Below are positions 6,239-7,755 of a stretch of 7,755 nucleotides of DNA, one piece after another; positions within the stretch are counted from its first letter, which is position 1; every line of letters starts with the position of its first letter. The position numbers and the translations under genes were made by a program. Below the pieces are notes generated by a model. The model searched no databases. It saw only the letters and a program-made list of their open reading frames with translations, and was not told the DNA's origin. The DNA is taken from the NCBI GenBank assembly GCA_003167015.1, contig PMUF01000479.1, positions 1 through 7,755 of the forward strand. The letters run 5' to 3'. Source of the stretch: Chitinophagaceae bacterium. GTDB taxonomy: Bacteria; Bacteroidota; Bacteroidia; Chitinophagales; Chitinophagaceae.

Positions 6239-7513
6239 ATGCAAACTGCTCCACTCCCCTGGCGACTTTGGCAAAAGATAATTTTTCGTTTCACCTTTTT
6301 ATTGCTGGGCAGCTCTACCTATTTCTGTTGGGTGATGATGTTTTATTTTGCCAATTCGGTCTCTCCTCGCCTTGCATTTAACCCGACTTCCCCATTTAAA
6401 TTGTTGGTCGGCCCTTTTTTCTGGCTGGACCGCCACATTTCACACACCGGGTATGATCCTAAAATACATGACGCCTTTCCGCAAGACGACCACTTCGGGG
6501 TCGTATTCTATCTTTCGCTGGTCCTGTTGGCCATAGTCGGTTCGCTTGCCTGGAGCTTGCTGGATAAGAAAAGGCAGCAATATGACAGGTTATTGTTTTG
6601 GTTTCGCTTGTATATCCGATATATCCTGGCGATGATCATGTTTGCATACGGCATCTTTAAATTTATCCCGGTCCAAATGACGTATCCCAGCATAGTGGAT
6701 TTGCTGACTCCGCTGGGCGAGCAAACCAGGTTTACTATCTTATGGAATTTTATGGGTGTTGCGCCGGGATACATGATGCTGACCGGCTTAAGTGAGATCG
6801 CCAGCAGCCTATTGCTGCTTAACAGACGCTCCCTGGTACTTGGTTACCTGGTCCAACTAGGCGTATTGATAAACGTGGTAGCCTTTAACCTGCTATATAA
6901 TGTTCCGGTGAAAATGTTTTCCACGCAGTTGCTCATCTATGACTTATTCCTGATCTCTCCTTACTGTTACAGACTATTTCAGTTGTTTTTTGGAGGACAG
7001 GCGGTGGCGCTGACCGAACCGGGTTATACCTTTTTGTCCAGAGGAAAAAAATACGGGCTGGCGGGAGTGCTAGCAGGTGTGCCATTCTTGCTGTTTTGCC
7101 TGGACACGGTAGGCGCCAAACGAATTTATAACCGGGAACAAGCGAATGGCCATCGGCAAAAATTGTATGAGGTCACGTCCTTTATAGCGACAGATACCTT
7201 GCCGCCTCTGTTGACGGACACCTTGCGCTGGAAAAGGTTTGCGTTCGCCTACACCAATTATGCCGTCATTTTCGACATGAAAGATAAGAAAGACCTTTAT
7301 GAGTGTGATGCCGACAGCAGCAAGCAAACATTCACGCTGCATGATGGTAAAGATACCCTTCACTGGCCTGTTTTTCATTACACCTATCCCACCGGCGATC
7401 AACTACAGCTTTCCGGCAAATGGAAGGGCCGGAACATCAATGTCTCGCTGCGATCGATACCTATCGACAGCATGGTCGTAAACAAGGAGAAGGCAAAATG
7501 GGTCTTGGACTAA
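6239..7513 (+). CDS. DoxX-like seven-helix membrane protein with C-terminal soluble domain
   Basis: Integral inner-membrane protein of 424 residues. Seven hydrophobic segments lie at about 14-37, 86-108, 122-145, 170-195, 197-218, 229-248 and 273-290. The middle part (IRYILAMIMFAYGIFKFIPVQM, then TPLGEQT and the GYMMLTGLSEIASSLLLLNRR block) resembles the DoxX-like superfamily, whose biochemical role is poorly defined and has been linked to quinone-coupled or thiol redox functions. Basic residues before helix 1 place the N terminus inside; seven helices then put the C-terminal domain (about 295-424, strand-rich, with LQLSGKWKGRNINVSL) in the periplasm. The ATG start follows an A-rich stretch. 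The gene is divergent from the aminopeptidase (about 170 bases between starts) and is followed by a terminator, so it is probably transcribed alone. Family placement is from remembered sequence pattern and is moderately secure. Confidence 0.75.
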   Translation: MQTAPLPWRLWQKIIFRFTFLLLGSSTYFCWVMMFYFANSVSPRLAFNPTSPFKLLVGPFFWLDRHISHTGYDPKIHDAFPQDDHFGVVFYLSLVLLAIVGSLAWSLLDKKRQQYDRLLFWFRLYIRYILAMIMFAYGIFKFIPVQMTYPSIVDLLTPLGEQTRFTILWNFMGVAPGYMMLTGLSEIASSLLLLNRRSLVLGYLVQLGVLINVVAFNLLYNVPVKMFSTQLLIYDLFLISPYCYRLFQLFFGGQAVALTEPGYTFLSRGKKYGLAGVLAGVPFLLFCLDTVGAKRIYNREQANGHRQKLYEVTSFIATDTLPPLLTDTLRWKRFAFAYTNYAVIFDMKDKKDLYECDADSSKQTFTLHDGKDTLHWPVFHYTYPTGDQLQLSGKWKGRNINVSLRSIPIDSMVVNKEKAKWVLD

Positions 7514-7533
7514 AGAAATTCCTGGCTTCCCGG

Positions 7534-7552
7534 GGGCGAGGTCGCCCTTTTT
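7534..7552 (+). terminator. intrinsic terminator after the membrane-protein gene
   Basis: GGGCG (7534-7538) and CGCCC (7543-7547) form a G/C stem around the loop AGGT, directly followed by TTTTT. It lies 20 bases after the stop codon at 7511-7513, which is the expected place for a rho-independent terminator of this gene. Confidence 0.6.
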
Positions 7553-7603
7553 ATTGATTGACTCATCGTTTGGACTATTGTTTGGGGGGCGACCTCGATG
7601 AGA
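7537..7603. repeat. overlapping inverted repeats
   Basis: CGAGGTCGCCC (7537-7547) is exactly the reverse complement of GGGCGACCTCG (7587-7597). Inside it, CTCATCG (7562-7568) is the reverse complement of CGATGAG (7597-7603). The two pairings share base 7597 and so would compete, and the first also competes with the terminator stem. This could be an extended RNA structure or a repetitive intergenic element. Confidence 0.5.
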
Positions 7604-7665
7604 ATGACCTGGTGAAGACCCGCGGGGAAGCTGAGCTCTATTGAGGGCATTAGGGGCGGCATGGC

Positions 7666-7743
7666 TCAGAACTGCTTTGTATACGATGCTGTCGGTACGA
7701 TCGATTTAGTCGTCTCACCTTCATTGAATTTGTAGAGGGTGTC
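7666..7743 (-). pseudogene. possible 3' stub of a minus-strand gene
   Basis: A minus-strand frame is open from about 7743 to a TGA at 7666-7668 and reads LYKFNEGETTKSIVPTASYT then KQF. It has no start codon and the open stretch is bounded by a TGA within the IS-like end, so it may be the tail of a gene interrupted by an insertion. It is only about 25 codons long, so chance cannot be excluded. Positions 7604-7665 show nothing I can support. Confidence 0.22.
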
Positions 7744-7755
7744 TCAAAAGTAAGA
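7735..7755. mobile_element. possible terminal inverted repeat of an insertion sequence
   Basis: The window ends with GAGGGTGTCTCAAAAGT (7735-7751). G-rich ends running into a CTCAAAAGT-like core are common at the tips of transposase-encoding insertion sequences in Bacteroidota. No transposase or second end is inside the window, so this rests on resemblance only. Confidence 0.33.

Overview
The window looks like a chromosomal segment of a Bacteroidota bacterium, most likely of the Chitinophagaceae type. This rests on the style of the proteins (an exported M1 aminopeptidase with a helical-repeat tail, a DoxX-like seven-helix membrane protein), A/T-rich translation starts without clear Shine-Dalgarno sequences, and a TAnnTTTG-type promoter element just before one start codon. 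The species assignment is inference.

Layout. 1-671: two minus-strand reading frames with no recognised function, a 164-residue protein and a possible 37-residue one downstream. 649-841: a junction region. A minus-strand reading frame without a start runs out of it leftwards, and a short-chain dehydrogenase (SDR) lacking its N-terminal cofactor-binding segment begins at its right edge. The SDR also has Phe where the catalytic Tyr should be, so it is probably a relic. 1580-1716: leader of the central operon. 1717-3544: a two-gene plus-strand operon coding for a DyP-type heme peroxidase with a C-terminal encapsulin cargo-loading peptide and a family 1 encapsulin shell protein, overlapping by 8 bp. 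3607-6066: convergent gene for a secreted M1 zinc aminopeptidase. 6239-7513: divergent gene for a seven-helix DoxX-like membrane protein with a C-terminal soluble domain, followed by a probable terminator. 7514-7755: gene-poor tail with overlapping inverted repeats, the possible 3' stub of a minus-strand gene, and a sequence resembling an insertion-sequence end at the right edge.

The clear system is the peroxidase nanocompartment. The encapsulin should assemble into a protein shell, and the peroxidase should be packed inside through its C-terminal peptide. The other genes look like independent neighbours. The architecture belongs to a known class; the details worth following are the gene overlap at the loading peptide, the substituted flavin-stacking position of the shell protein, and the eroded edges of the window.
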